Numbered from the stretch's first letter, positions 19,980 through 29,765 are shown. The stretch is DNA of 64,000 bases from Gammaproteobacteria bacterium (GCA_012960305.1 DUBM01000014.1:62001-126000); one strand, 5' to 3'. Program-made: numbers and translations. Notes: generated by a model from the letters alone, not told the origin.

Positions 19980-20282
19980 ATGAATTTATCGCCTAGAGAA
20001 AAGGATAAATTACTTGTTTTTACCGCTGGACTAGTAGCAGAGCGCCGATTAGAAAAGGGGCTTAAACTTAATTATCCAGAGGCTATTGCGCTGATAAGTG
20101 CTGCCGTAATGGAAGGAGCCCGAGAAGGGAAAACGGTCGCGGAGATGATGGCTTACGGAGCAACCTTGTTAAGCCGGGATCAGGTACAAGAAGGGGTTCC
20201 CGAAATGATTCCTGATGTCCAGGTTGAGGCAACGTTTCCCGATGGCACTAAGTTAGTAACAGTGCACAACCCCATTCCTTAA
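19980..20282 (+). CDS. ureA: urease gamma subunit
   Basis: Smallest structural subunit of nickel urease. The 100 residues begin [23 protein letters not shown] and contain [21 protein letters not shown], nearly invariant in UreA, and the normal ending with [16 protein letters not shown] ribosome site precedes the ATG. ureB follows 10 bp later. Confidence 0.98.
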   Translation: MNLSPREKDKLLVFTAGLVAERRLEKGLKLNYPEAIALISAAVMEGAREGKTVAEMMAYGATLLSRDQVQEGVPEMIPDVQVEATFPDGTKLVTVHNPIP

Positions 20283-20292
20283 GGAGAAGTGT

Positions 20293-20601
20293 ATGATTCC
20301 CGGAGAAATTGAAGTAGTTAATGGAAAGCTGGAACTTAACGAAGGTCGTGACACGCTTAGTATTACAGTGACCAATAGTGGTGATCGCCCGATACAGGTG
20401 GGCTCTCACTACCATTTTTTCGAGACCAATTCGGCCTTGAATTTTGACCGTGACAGCAGTCGAGGCTTTCGACTCAATATTGCGGCTGGTACCGCTATTC
20501 GATTCGAACCCGGACAGGATCGAACAGTTGAATTAGTTGCTCTTGGAGGCGATAGGAAAATTTTCGGATTTAATGGAAAAGTAATGGGCCCATTAGGCTA
20601 A
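20293..20601 (+). CDS. ureB: urease beta subunit
   Basis: Structural subunit packed with UreA and UreC in the (ABC)3 enzyme. The 102 residues contain MIPGEIEV at the start, [21 protein letters not shown] and [18 protein letters not shown], diagnostic for UreB, and end with [19 protein letters not shown] lies before the ATG. Confidence 0.98.
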   Translation: MIPGEIEVVNGKLELNEGRDTLSITVTNSGDRPIQVGSHYHFFETNSALNFDRDSSRGFRLNIAAGTAIRFEPGQDRTVELVALGGDRKIFGFNGKVMGPLG

Positions 20602-20612
20602 GGGGTTAGACA

Positions 20613-22316
20613 ATGACACAAATAGATCGCGACGCCTATGCGCAAATGTATGGCCCAACAATAGGCGACCGAGTTCGGCTGGGCGATACCGAAATCTGGA
20701 TCAGGGTTGAAGAGGATTTCACCTGCTACGGGGAAGAAGTTAAATTTGGCGGCGGAAAAGTAATCCGTGACGGCATGGGGCAGAGCCAGGTAGGTGATGC
20801 CGAATCGATGGACACAGTAGTCACCAATGCACTTATCCTTGATCACTGGGGCGTTGTTAAGGCTGATGTGGGTATAAAGAATGGCAGGATCCACTCTATA
20901 GGCAAGGCAGGCAATCCCGATATTCAATCCTGTGTCACTATAGTGATTGGCCCCGGTACTGAAATCATCGCTGGGGAAGGCCAGATTCTTACCGCCGGCG
21001 CGATCGACGCCCATATACATTTTATTTGTCCGCAACAAGTCGAAGAAGCCCTCATGTCTGGTGTGACTACCATGCTCGGTGGCGGTACCGGTCCAGCAAC
21101 AGGTACTAACGCTACAACTTGCACACCAGGAATCTGGCATATCGAAAAAATGTACCAGTCCGTGGATAGTATGCCGATGAATTTCGGCTTCCTCGGAAAG
21201 GGCAATGCCAGTCTCCCGCTTGCTTTAGAACAACAAATTAAAGCCGGCGCAATGGGCTTAAAACTGCATGAAGACTGGGGCACAACTCCAGCGTCGATAG
21301 ACAATTGCCTTTCCGTTGCTGAGAAATACGATGTTCAAGTTGCCATCCATACCGATACCTTGAATGAATCCGGGTTTGTGGAGGATACGCTCGCCGCACT
21401 AAAAGGGCGCACGATTCACACCTATCACACCGAAGGTGCTGGCGGCGGTCATGCGCCAGACATAATCAAGGCATGTGGCGCCGCCAATGTGCTCCCATCT
21501 AGCACCAACCCAACCAGGCCCTACACCGTCAATACTGTCGATGAACATCTGGACATGCTAATGGTCTGTCACCATCTGGATCCTTCAATACCAGAGGATG
21601 TGGCCTTCGCGGAATCAAGAATTCGGAGGGAGACTATCGCCGCGGAAGACATCCTGCACGACCTGGGTGCCTTCTCCATGATTGCTTCCGACTCACAGGC
21701 GATGGGCAGAGTAGGCGAAGTAATCTGTAGAACCTGGCAGACAGCTCACAAAATGAAAGTACAGCGTGGCGCCTTAGCTGGCGATGATGATAAATCTGAT
21801 AATACCCGGGCAAAGCGCTACATCGCAAAGTACACGATCAACCCCGCGATCAGTCATGGCATTGCAGATGCCGTAGGCTCGATTGAGGCTGGAAAGATCG
21901 CGGACCTGGTGTTGTGGCAGCCTGCATTTTTCGGCGTTAAACCGGCTTTGATTCTCAAGAGCGGGATGATTGCGGCAGCGCCGATGGGTGACCCCAATGC
22001 GTCGATTCCTACACCTCAGCCTGTGCATTATCGGCGGATGTTCGGGAGCTATGGTCTGGCAGCGGCGAAAACTTCTATTGCGTTTCTGTCACAGGCAGCT
22101 ATGGATGCCGGAGTGCCGGAATCGATTGGCTTGCAGTCTAATGCCGTTAGCGTCAGGAACTGCCGCAATATCAATAAATCAGATATGGTGAACAATAGCT
22201 ATCAACCTAGCATTGAGGTGGATTCCCAGACTTACGAAGTGAGAGCGGATGGCAATCTACTGACATGTGAGCCTGCTGAGACAGTTCCGCTAGCTCAGCG
22301 CTATTTCCTATTTTAG
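20613..22316 (+). CDS. ureC: urease alpha (catalytic) subunit
   Basis: Hydrolyses urea to ammonia and carbamate at a two-nickel site. Length is 567, as in the Klebsiella enzyme, and active-site residues fall at the same numbers: His134 and His136 (DAHIHFICP), carbamylated Lys217 ([10 protein letters not shown]), His246 (IHTDTL), His272 (YHTEGAGGG), catalytic flap His320 (MVCHHLD) and Asp360 (IASDSQAMG). All are present, so the enzyme should be active once nickel is loaded. Confidence 0.98.
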   Translation: MTQIDRDAYAQMYGPTIGDRVRLGDTEIWIRVEEDFTCYGEEVKFGGGKVIRDGMGQSQVGDAESMDTVVTNALILDHWGVVKADVGIKNGRIHSIGKAGNPDIQSCVTIVIGPGTEIIAGEGQILTAGAIDAHIHFICPQQVEEALMSGVTTMLGGGTGPATGTNATTCTPGIWHIEKMYQSVDSMPMNFGFLGKGNASLPLALEQQIKAGAMGLKLHEDWGTTPASIDNCLSVAEKYDVQVAIHTDTLNESGFVEDTLAALKGRTIHTYHTEGAGGGHAPDIIKACGAANVLPSSTNPTRPYTVNTVDEHLDMLMVCHHLDPSIPEDVAFAESRIRRETIAAEDILHDLGAFSMIASDSQAMGRVGEVICRTWQTAHKMKVQRGALAGDDDKSDNTRAKRYIAKYTINPAISHGIADAVGSIEAGKIADLVLWQPAFFGVKPALILKSGMIAAAPMGDPNASIPTPQPVHYRRMFGSYGLAAAKTSIAFLSQAAMDAGVPESIGLQSNAVSVRNCRNINKSDMVNNSYQPSIEVDSQTYEVRADGNLLTCEPAETVPLAQRYFLF

Positions 22317-22322
22317 AGAGTA

Positions 22323-22784
22323 GTGTACATAACGATGTGGGAACTAACCGAAAAATATTCTGGTGAACGGCAAATAGACACAAATTTATTTTTGCCGTTT
22401 GAAATGCGCCAGCGTTCCAGGTTGAAAGTGACATTGGAAAATGGCGAAGAAGCCTCAATTATTTTACCTCGGGGAGGTATATTGAGAGATGGCGAACTAT
22501 TGCTTTCGCGCTGTAACAAAGTAATAGCAGTGAAAGCTGCCGATGAGAGTGTTTCTACTGTTATTGAAAACAATCCCCTGTCATTGGCAAGAGCGGCCTA
22601 CCATTTAGGCAATCGTCACGTGGCATTACAGATAGAAGATGGCTTCTTGCGTTACCTGCATGATCACATATTAGACCAAATGGTACGCGAACTCGGCTTA
22701 AGCGTCCTAGTTCAAAATAAGCCCTTCGAGCCGGAGCCGGGGGCATATGCCGGGCATAGTCATACGCACTCACACGATGAATAA
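22323..22784 (+). CDS. ureE: urease accessory nickel chaperone UreE
   Basis: Dimeric nickel-binding metallochaperone. 153 residues, with LPRGGILRDGEL, YHLGNRHVALQIE and HDHILDQMVRELG, the last holding the conserved nickel histidine region. The C-terminus is a short His-rich tail (HSHTHSHDE). The frame opens at GTG 22323 behind GAGAG; ATG 22335 (MWELTEKYSG) is an alternative without a clear ribosome site. Its stop overlaps the probable ureF start. Confidence 0.95.
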   Translation: MYITMWELTEKYSGERQIDTNLFLPFEMRQRSRLKVTLENGEEASIILPRGGILRDGELLLSRCNKVIAVKAADESVSTVIENNPLSLARAAYHLGNRHVALQIEDGFLRYLHDHILDQMVRELGLSVLVQNKPFEPEPGAYAGHSHTHSHDE

Positions 22785-23484
22785 TTCGTATCGTTCTTTA
22801 TTGCGTCTCATGCAGTTAATTAGCCCATCCACCCCAGTGGGAGCATATGCATATTCTCAAGGCTTGGAGCAGGCGGTTGCCTGGGGCTGGGTTCAAACAG
22901 AACAGCAACTGGAAGATTGGATATGCGGAGTTTTAAGCAATTCCATTCTTTCCCAGGATGCACCGCTGCTAATTCGTCTCTATAACGCATGGGAATCGAA
23001 AGACCATGAGCAGCTACTCTACTGGAATCAGTATCTGCTGGCTTGTCGAGAAACTCGCGAGTTACGCCAGGAAGAAATGTTACTTGGTCAGGCGTTGACA
23101 AGGTTGCTCATCACGCTCGATATGATGGATTTGCAAGCGCTTCAGGAAGTGTGGCAACCGAAGAGTAGCCTAGGTAACGGTGCTCCGATTTGTTATGCAA
23201 CTGCTTTTTCCTGCGCTGGCGTCAATTGGAATATTGATTTAAGTTCACTGCTACTCGGTTATGGCTGGGCCTGGGCAGAGAACCAGATGATGGCTGCCCT
23301 CAAGTTATTGCCCATCGGTCAAAGTGCTGGTCAGCGTATTTTGTCGGCGACAGCTGAACTGCTTGCTGCCGAAACTGAACGGTGTTTTGCAATCGAAGAT
23401 GATGCTATCGCAGGGGCTCTGCCCGGGTTAGCACATGCCAGTAGTGCACACGAGTCACAATACTCCAGGCTTTTTAGATCATAA
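22777..23484 (+). CDS. ureF: urease accessory protein UreF
   Basis: Activates the GTPase UreG and helps place nickel in urease. Recognisable by QLISPSTPVGAYAYSQGLE near the N-terminus, WNQYLLACRETRELRQEE and GYGWAWAENQMMAALKLLPIGQSAGQRIL. The frame is open from 22747, but ATG 22777 gives the normal MNNSYRSLLRLMQLISP start and overlaps the ureE stop by 8 bp, suggesting coupling. 235 residues. Confidence 0.95.
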   Translation: MNNSYRSLLRLMQLISPSTPVGAYAYSQGLEQAVAWGWVQTEQQLEDWICGVLSNSILSQDAPLLIRLYNAWESKDHEQLLYWNQYLLACRETRELRQEEMLLGQALTRLLITLDMMDLQALQEVWQPKSSLGNGAPICYATAFSCAGVNWNIDLSSLLLGYGWAWAENQMMAALKLLPIGQSAGQRILSATAELLAAETERCFAIEDDAIAGALPGLAHASSAHESQYSRLFRS

Positions 23485-23521
23485 CTCGCGATAGTAATAT
23501 CGCTTTAACGAGGTTTAGTAG

Positions 23522-24136
23522 GTGAAAACAGATACAGTGTTAAGAGTAGGCATCGGGGGACCTGTGGGTTCAGGGAAAACAGCATTGGTAAATCAGCTTT
23601 GCCAGGCCATGCGTAATGATTTTTCCATTGCAGTTGTGACGAACGATATTTATACACGAGAAGATGCCCAGTTTCTTGTCAAAAATAACGCACTAGAGCA
23701 GGAACGAATCGTTGGCGTTGAAACTGGTGGCTGTCCCCATACCGCAATACGAGAAGATGCTTCGATCAATCTGATTGCAGTGGAAGAATTATGCGACAAA
23801 TTCAAACCACTGGACATGGTCCTGATAGAGAGCGGCGGCGACAATTTAAGTGCTACATTTAGTCCCGAGCTCGCGGACCTTATGATCTATGTGATCGACG
23901 TTTCTGCAGGCGACAAGATACCTCGCAAAGGAGGCCCCGGAATTACGCGCTCAGACCTTTTGGTTATAAATAAGATTGACCTGGCGCCTCATGTTGGTGC
24001 GTCTTTGGATGTTATGGACCGGGATACAGTAGAGATGCGAAAGGGGCGGCCGTTTGTATTTGCCAATATGAAGACCAAAGAAGGCGTTATAGAAATAGTT
24101 AATTTCATAAAGGATCAGGGGCTTTTTATATCCTGA
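23522..24136 (+). CDS. ureG: urease accessory GTPase UreG
   Basis: SIMIBI-class GTPase that powers nickel insertion. The P-loop is GGPVGSGKT near residue 12, then [12 protein letters not shown], the metal-binding [12 protein letters not shown] (Cys-Pro-His), [15 protein letters not shown] and the base motif [10 protein letters not shown]. 204 residues, GTG start at 23522 behind GAGGTTTAGTAG. Last ure gene; the IS element starts 3 bp after its stop. Confidence 0.97.
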   Translation: MKTDTVLRVGIGGPVGSGKTALVNQLCQAMRNDFSIAVVTNDIYTREDAQFLVKNNALEQERIVGVETGGCPHTAIREDASINLIAVEELCDKFKPLDMVLIESGGDNLSATFSPELADLMIYVIDVSAGDKIPRKGGPGITRSDLLVINKIDLAPHVGASLDVMDRDTVEMRKGRPFVFANMKTKEGVIEIVNFIKDQGLFIS

Positions 24137-24138
24137 GG

Positions 24139-25089
24139 CCTCAGCATAACACAGCAATTCATAGGCGGGGATGCTAAAATCAGCATGCAAAAAACCTTCT
24201 CAACACAGCCCGAACTATTCGTCTAAAACAGGTCGCCCAAGCTATCCACTGTTGACCTTGTTTCGATGACTAATGCTAGGCATCTGGTACCAACTCTCAG
24301 ACGTACAGTTAGCCCAATGCCTGTATAGCGACTTATTGTTTCGAACGTTTTGCCATCTTGAGCTAGGCAGTAGTGTGCCGGAAGCTTCAACGTTGGGGCG
24401 ATTTCGCACCCAGTTGGTTGAGCACGACTTGTGGGGGCGCCTACTGGTGAGATTAACCGTCAACTCGAAGAGAAGCACATCACCATGCGTGAAGGACGTA
24501 TTACTATCATGACGCCACGCCCACAGAGGCGGCGCAATCAGGACCGGGTAACGGGAAAGATGGTACGCCTAAACGAGCCCCTGATGCGGATTGGCATGTA
24601 AAGAACGATAGCCATGGGAATAAGAAGTGCATCCACGGACTTTCCGTCCACACCGGCGTGGATGATGAGGGTTTTATTCAACGCCAAAGTGTCACCGCTG
24701 GTAATGTCCATGATTCTCAGGTGTCGGCAAACAGCCGGGTTCGGAATAAAGTGATCACGGTGACACGATCGGGTGGAGAGCGCCCCTTTGCTACTTACAA
24801 ACGGCATTACGGTTTGGCGTGGACGCGGTTTATGGGTTTAGCGAAGAATACAACGGTATACGGACTGGCGGCTATGGCGGCGAATATTCGTAAAGGGGCA
24901 ACGTTTCTCGCGCGCTATGGCCTGCCCGAACCGTGTTATGCAGGGTAGGCGCGCCCAGCGCATGGAAAGGAACCAATATGGCCATATAATGTGGCCAAGA
25001 ATCGGTCCTATTTAGGGGAAAGCAGGAATATATGCGTTGAAAACCAGACGTTCGATAAATCTCTCTGAGATTAATCAGTTATGCTGAGG
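24139..25089 (+). mobile_element. degenerate IS5-like insertion sequence
   Basis: About 951 bp bounded by a 12-bp inverted repeat: CCTCAGCATAAC at 24139-24150 and GTTATGCTGAGG at 25078-25089. It contains a broken IS5-family transposase. It is shorter than the usual roughly 1.2 kb, consistent with an internal deletion. Segments near both ends (about 24215-24305 and 24980-25089) recur fused together at 27929-28146. No clear target duplication is visible. Confidence 0.85.
24273..24948 (+). pseudogene. IS5-family transposase, frameshifted and internally deleted
   Basis: Frame 1 (24273 to about 24430) gives LGIWYQLSDVQLAQCLYSDL and later STLGRFRTQLVEHDLW, the DUF772 N-terminus of IS5 transposases. 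The reading then passes to other frames: EGRITI, a GNGKDGTPKRDPDADWHVK-like stretch and YKRHYGLAWTRFMGLAKNTT from 24658 to 24948. The central catalytic part is largely missing and there are at least two frame changes, so the enzyme is dead. Confidence 0.85.
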
Positions 25090-25132
25090 TCTCATCCTGA
25101 CATTCATTCATATTTCACCCACTCGCAATACC

Positions 25133-25181
25133 GCACCACTATATAGTGGTGCTTATACACATATTGCACCTGATTGGTGCG
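25133..25181 (+). promoter_or_regulatory. NtrC-type site and 20-bp palindrome upstream of the porin/urt cluster
   Basis: TGCACCTGATTGGTGCG (25165-25181) matches the NtrC pattern with perfect GCAC-N7-GTGC half-sites. Just upstream, GCACCACTATATAGTGGTGC (25133-25152) is a perfect 20-bp palindrome that uses the same GCAC/GTGC ends but with 12 bases between, so it is either a variant NtrC site or bound by another factor. Both lie 130-180 bp before a sigma-54 promoter. Confidence 0.75.
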
Positions 25182-25309
25182 GCATGATTTATGTGCGAGC
25201 CTCTTGCTTCCTTGAAGCTATTCATCCTACTTCAATCGTCTCCTTCTGAGCACCAGGTTATGCGCGTCCCAAAATAATTCTAAGTTCCAAAACTAGATAC
25301 TCATGGTAC

Positions 25310-25326
25310 TTGGCATGAAATTTGCT
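25310..25326 (+). promoter_or_regulatory. sigma-54 promoter of the porin/urt cluster
   Basis: TTGGCATGAAATTTGCTTT has GG at 25312-25313 and GC at 25324-25325 with ten bases between; TGGCA and TTTGCT match the RpoN consensus very well. Together with the NtrC-type site upstream it predicts expression of the porin and urea transporter under nitrogen limitation. Confidence 0.82.
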
Positions 25327-25380
25327 TTTTATTTCAGGAAGAACAATTCCCTAATTAATTTATTGGCCTGAGGAAAAACC

Positions 25381-25431
25381 ATGGTAGCAAATACGAAACT
25401 TAAAATTACTAACAAAGGAGTAGATGAGTGA
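25381..25431 (+). CDS. possible 16-residue leader peptide before the porin gene
   Basis: ATG at 25381 opens a 16-codon frame (MVANTKLKITNKGVDE) whose TGA overlaps the porin start region and which spans the AGGAG ribosome site of the porin. It lies within the predicted sigma-54 transcript. Its only support is position and overlap; it may be chance. Confidence 0.25.
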   Translation: MVANTKLKITNKGVDE

Positions 25432-26585
25432 TGGTGAAAACTAATATGCCATTGCGATCGATTATGGGAGCTGGTGCGCTTGCATCAATGCTCATAACAC
25501 CCGTTGTATTGGCTGGTGGCACAATTGAATTCGGCGAGAACAAATCAGTAACTGTGGGGGCAGGTCTGCGTACGGCCTACACCTCTATCGACGACTCCAG
25601 CGATTTTGATGTGCAAAGCTTGCGCTTGTACATGAGTGGTCAAGCTCATGAGAAAATTAAATTCACATTCAATACCGAATGCACGGCCTGCGTCTTCGGG
25701 CAAGACTCCGACCATATTGGTAACGGCGGCGATATCGATGTGCTTGATGCCATCGTACAATTCGAGCTCAGCCCAGGGTTCAATATTTGGGCTGGCCGTA
25801 TGCTAACACCAGCGGACCGAATTGAAATGAACGGTCCTTATTATGGGCTCAGCTGGAACCAGTATACTGTACCATTACTGCCCTCGGACCAACTGGGCCA
25901 AGCAGGTCTACTGGGCAGAGACGACGGCGTAACTGTCTGGGGGGCTCTGGGCAAGTTTCAGTACGCTGTCGGTGCTTTCGATGGCGTTGAAGGCGGTCCA
26001 AATCAGGACGACAATGTTTTATTGTCAGCCCGGTTCGCTTACAATTTTCTGAGCATGGAAAGCAATCCAGGTTACTACAGCAGTAGTACCTACTATGGTG
26101 GGGGCGGAGACATATTCACGCTTGGCCTATCCTTGCAATCTCAAGCTGACGGTACCGGCACAGCCATGGAAGCTGGAGATTTTGATGCCATCATCCTAGA
26201 CGGACTATTTGAAAAAGTCCTCGGAAACAATGATGTCCTCACCATCGAAGGTGAAATCAAATCCATGGATGCCGATTTATCCGCCACCGCTCTTACCGAC
26301 CCAACATGCTTTTGCCTGTTCGACGGTGATTCGTCATTCGTCACCGCTGCATATTTGTTCAATAGCGGCGAGGGCTTCGGCAAATTTCAGCCCTATATAA
26401 GATACACAAAGAACGAGCCGAATGCTGGGCTTGATAGCGATCTGTCTGAAATAGGCCTGAACTACATCATCGACGGGCACAACCTTCGATTGAACATCAA
26501 CTGGACTTCCGGTGACGCGAATTTAACTGGCGCCAGGGGTGCAGATGTTGATGGGCTTTCAGTCGGTTTCCAAATCCAACTTTAA
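25431..26585 (+). CDS. outer-membrane porin, urea-cluster associated
   Basis: About 384 residues with a signal peptide (ALASMLITPVVLAGG, cleavage near residue 29) and a beta-strand-rich body ending in aromatic/hydrophobic GLSVGFQIQL, the outer-membrane C-terminal signature. It resembles the phosphate-selective-porin-like family found next to amide and urea transport genes. Two Cys-containing loops (TECTACVFG and PTCFCLFDG) are visible. The position between a nitrogen-controlled promoter and urtA suggests passage of urea or short amides, which is inference. GTG 25428 and ATG 25431 are both possible starts after AAAGGAG. Confidence 0.85.
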   Translation: MVKTNMPLRSIMGAGALASMLITPVVLAGGTIEFGENKSVTVGAGLRTAYTSIDDSSDFDVQSLRLYMSGQAHEKIKFTFNTECTACVFGQDSDHIGNGGDIDVLDAIVQFELSPGFNIWAGRMLTPADRIEMNGPYYGLSWNQYTVPLLPSDQLGQAGLLGRDDGVTVWGALGKFQYAVGAFDGVEGGPNQDDNVLLSARFAYNFLSMESNPGYYSSSTYYGGGGDIFTLGLSLQSQADGTGTAMEAGDFDAIILDGLFEKVLGNNDVLTIEGEIKSMDADLSATALTDPTCFCLFDGDSSFVTAAYLFNSGEGFGKFQPYIRYTKNEPNAGLDSDLSEIGLNYIIDGHNLRLNINWTSGDANLTGARGADVDGLSVGFQIQL

Positions 26586-26614
26586 CTAATATAAACAATC
26601 AGAAAGGAGCAATC

Positions 26615-27910
26615 ATGAATCTCTTGAAGAAAACAAAATTTTATGCGGCATGCGCTGCAACTGCTGTTAGTTTGCAGTGGTCTACAATCTCTCTGGCTCA
26701 GGAAACCATCAAAGTTGGTGTTCTGCATTCTCTGTCCGGCACCATGGCCATCAGTGAAACAACGCTTAAAGACACTGTACTAATGATGATCGAAGAACAA
26801 AATAAGGCCGGCGGTCTATTGGGGCGACAATTGGAAGCTGTAGTTGTAGATCCAGCCTCCGACTGGCCTCTCTTTGCAGAGAAAACGCGTGAACTCATCA
26901 CGCAAGAAGGAGTGGATGTGATTTTCGGATGTTGGACATCCGTTTCAAGAAAATCGGTTCTGCCGGTAATCGAAGAGCTTAATGGCTTATTGTTTTACCC
27001 GGTTCAGTATGAAGGTGAAGAATCGTCCAAGAACGTATTCTATACTGGTGCGGCTCCGAACCAACAAGCCATTCCTGCAGTTGACTATCTAATGGACGAA
27101 ATTGGTGCGGAGCGGTGGGTTCTTGCCGGCACCGACTACGTTTATCCAAGAACGACTAATCGTATCCTTGAGGCTTACCTGAAATTGAAGGGAGTTGCAG
27201 ATGAAGATATTATGATTAACTATACGCCATTCGGTCATTCTGATTGGCAAAATATCGTCGCTGATATTCAGCGCTTCGGTTCGACTGGCAAGAAGACTGC
27301 CGTTGTATCCACCATTAACGGTGATGCTAACGTGCCTTTCTATATTGAACTGGGTAACCAGGGTGTTTCGGCTGAAGATATTCCGGTAATCGCTTTCTCA
27401 GTCGGTGAGGAAGAGCTCTCCGGAATCGACACGGCTCCACTGGTTGGACACCTTGCAGCATGGAATTACTTTCAAAGTGTTTACACCGATGCCAACGATG
27501 AATTTATTGATACCTGGCAGTCATTCACTGGCGATTCGAGTCGAGTTACTAACGACCCGATGGAAGCTACATATATCGGCTTCAAAATGTGGGCACAGGC
27601 GGTAGAAGCAGCCGGAACCACGGATGTAGATACTGTCGAACAAGCAATGATCGGCTTAGAAGTGGAAAATCTCACTGGCGGTACAGCTGTGATGAACAAG
27701 AACCATCACTTATCCAAGCCTGTGCTTATTGGCGAAATTCAGGACGATGGTCAGTTTGATGTGGTTTGGGAAACTGATGGTGTTGTAGCTGGAGACGCTT
27801 GGTCTGATTTTCTTGATGGCAGCAAGGATCTGATTTCTGACTGGACTGAACCTACTAAATGTGGAAATTTCGATACAGTGAACAATCGATGTGTTGGTGC
27901 CAGCGATTGA
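26615..27910 (+). CDS. urtA: urea ABC transporter substrate-binding protein UrtA
   Basis: Periplasmic urea receptor of the Urt transporter. 431 residues with a signal peptide cleaved after LAQ (about residue 29). The mature start TIKVGVLHSLSGTMAISE, then VFGCWTSVSRKSVLPV, LFYPVQYEGEE and GTDYVYPRTTNRI are diagnostic for UrtA rather than amino-acid binding homologues. AGAAAGGAG precedes the ATG. It is followed by an IS relic with a strong hairpin before urtB. Confidence 0.96.
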   Translation: MNLLKKTKFYAACAATAVSLQWSTISLAQETIKVGVLHSLSGTMAISETTLKDTVLMMIEEQNKAGGLLGRQLEAVVVDPASDWPLFAEKTRELITQEGVDVIFGCWTSVSRKSVLPVIEELNGLLFYPVQYEGEESSKNVFYTGAAPNQQAIPAVDYLMDEIGAERWVLAGTDYVYPRTTNRILEAYLKLKGVADEDIMINYTPFGHSDWQNIVADIQRFGSTGKKTAVVSTINGDANVPFYIELGNQGVSAEDIPVIAFSVGEEELSGIDTAPLVGHLAAWNYFQSVYTDANDEFIDTWQSFTGDSSRVTNDPMEATYIGFKMWAQAVEAAGTTDVDTVEQAMIGLEVENLTGGTAVMNKNHHLSKPVLIGEIQDDGQFDVVWETDGVVAGDAWSDFLDGSKDLISDWTEPTKCGNFDTVNNRCVGASD

Positions 27911-27928
27911 AGCCCTGTTATCGACTAT

Positions 27929-28146
27929 CTATTCGTCTAAAACAGGTCGCCCAAGCTATCCATTGTTGACCTTGTTTCGAGGGCTAATGCTAGGCATCTG
28001 GTACCAACTCTCAGACGTACAATAGGACCGATCCTTGGCCGCATAATGTGGCCAAGGATCGGTCCTATTTAGGGAAAAACAGGAATATATTCGTTGAAAA
28101 CCAGACGTTCGACAAATCTCACTGAGATTAATCAGTTATGCTGAGG
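27929..28146 (+). mobile_element. truncated IS5-like derivative between urtA and urtB
   Basis: This 218-bp stretch joins the left-internal and right-end parts of the element at 24139-25089. From 27929 it matches that copy from about 24217 for roughly 90 bp, and from about 28050 it matches 24990-25089 up to GTTATGCTGAGG. The outer left inverted repeat and all transposase sequence are missing. The right end overlaps the ATG of urtB at 28138. Confidence 0.85.
28021..28069 (+). terminator. strong hairpin between urtA and urtB (terminator or attenuator candidate)
   Basis: Perfect 20-bp inverted repeat: arms 28021-28040 and 28050-28069 (AATAGGACCGATCCTTGGCC and its complement) around a 9-base loop. 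It is followed by only a short T run (TTT), so efficient termination is uncertain. The equivalent place in the longer IS copy (about 24970-25015) is imperfect. It may lower urtBCDE expression relative to urtA or protect the urtA mRNA end. Confidence 0.6.
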
Positions 28147-29763
28147 AAGATTCTTATCCTTGCAGCCACCTTTCAATTATTTGGGCTACCACCCGAAGTA
28201 GAGGCACAGACACAAGATGCTTCTCAGGCGAATTCCGCATTAGAAGAGATTATACCAATCCTGGCTACAGCCCGTCGGAATGAAGTCCCGGACTTGGTAG
28301 AAATCATCGCCAATTCTCAGGATAGCCGCCGAAGGCCTTTCCTCGAGAGCTTGCTGAATGGCCAGATTTATTTTACTCGAGACGAGGAGCGTGTTGTAAA
28401 GGTACTCCGCGTTGATGATCAATTTCAGATCAATGACGCCCTAAGCAACGAAGAGTTGGGTCTGGTCGGAACCCGTGCTGTGAGACGCGTCAGCGTTAAC
28501 AATAGTTTGCGCAGGACTATTCGCCTGTTAATTGCAGGAATCGATCTTCAAGATGACGACCCGCAAGTCAGGCTTTCTGCGGTGGAATACATGGTTGCTC
28601 AGGAGGCCGCTGAATCTCGCGAACAACTGTTGCAATTGCAATCAGAAGAAAGTGATGAATCGGTAATTCAGGCAATTGAAGAAGGATTGGCACTGACTGA
28701 CCTCTCTTCTAAAGATGCCTCCTTGCGAAGCAGTGCGCTAGATAAATTAGCGGGGAATCTAAATTCCACAATTCGAAATTCAATCAGGGACATGGCTGAA
28801 AATGATCCTGACCCCGAGATCCAAGCCAAGGCACAGGATGTGCTGTACTCTATTCAAAGTAAAGTAGAGCTATACGGTTATGTGCAGACTCTATTCTTCG
28901 GATTAAGCCTTGGCTCTGTCCTCTTATTGGCAGCGATAGGATTGGCGATAACCTTCGGCGTGATGGGCGTAATTAATATGGCCCATGGTGAATTAATCAT
29001 GCTCGGGGCATATACCACTTACGTTGTACAACAGGCTTTCCCTGACTCCATTGGCATGTCTTTATTCATCGCAATACCAGCTGCTTTTCTTGTATCTGGA
29101 TTGTTCGGTATTTTAATCGAGAGAGGAATAATTCGATTTCTATATGGCAGACCATTGGAAACACTGCTGGCAACTTTCGGTATCAGCCTGATTCTTCAAC
29201 AATTGGTTCGATCCGTGTTCAGCCCACAGAACAGGCAGGTAAGTAATCCTGAGTGGATGAGTGGTCAGTGGCAGATCAACGAAGTACTCGCCCTCACTTA
29301 TAATCGACTGTACATATTAATCTTCTGCTTCATAGTCTTTGCTTTGCTTTCACTTTTATTAAAGAAAACACGGCTTGGGATTGAAGTCCGTGCCGTATCC
29401 CAGAATAGGGCAATGGCTAAGGCCATCGGAGTCAGAAGCGGCTGGGTCGATGCCTTAACCTTTGGACTGGGCTCAGGTATTGCCGGCATTGCCGGCGTTG
29501 CTTTAAGCCAGATTACGAATGTAGGGCCTAATCTGGGTCAGGCCTATATCGTCGATTCATTTATGGTCGTGGTTTTCGGAGGAGTAGGAAATCTTTGGGG
29601 AACTTTTTACGGCGCCTTTATTCTAGGCATTGGCAATAAAATATTAGAACCTTGGGCTGGAGCTGTTGTTGCAAAAATTCTGATTCTTGTTTTCATCATT
29701 CTCTTTATTCAGAAACAACCTCGTGGTTTATTCCCGCAAAAAGGTAGAGGCATGGAAGAGTAG
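28138..29763 (+). CDS. urtB: urea ABC transporter permease UrtB
   Basis: Inner-membrane permease of the branched-chain-amino-acid type. 541 residues: signal peptide (about 1-24), a periplasmic helical repeat domain (about 30-240), usual for proteobacterial UrtB, then about eight membrane segments with GVMGVINMAHGELIMLGAY, RAVSQNRAMAKAIGV and VVFGGVGNLWGT. The ATG, CTG and AGG of the first codons lie inside the IS right terminal repeat, and there is no clear ribosome site, so translation may be weak. urtC starts 3 bp later. Confidence 0.95.
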   Translation: MLRKILILAATFQLFGLPPEVEAQTQDASQANSALEEIIPILATARRNEVPDLVEIIANSQDSRRRPFLESLLNGQIYFTRDEERVVKVLRVDDQFQINDALSNEELGLVGTRAVRRVSVNNSLRRTIRLLIAGIDLQDDDPQVRLSAVEYMVAQEAAESREQLLQLQSEESDESVIQAIEEGLALTDLSSKDASLRSSALDKLAGNLNSTIRNSIRDMAENDPDPEIQAKAQDVLYSIQSKVELYGYVQTLFFGLSLGSVLLLAAIGLAITFGVMGVINMAHGELIMLGAYTTYVVQQAFPDSIGMSLFIAIPAAFLVSGLFGILIERGIIRFLYGRPLETLLATFGISLILQQLVRSVFSPQNRQVSNPEWMSGQWQINEVLALTYNRLYILIFCFIVFALLSLLLKKTRLGIEVRAVSQNRAMAKAIGVRSGWVDALTFGLGSGIAGIAGVALSQITNVGPNLGQAYIVDSFMVVVFGGVGNLWGTFYGAFILGIGNKILEPWAGAVVAKILILVFIILFIQKQPRGLFPQKGRGMEE

Positions 29764-29765
29764 TT

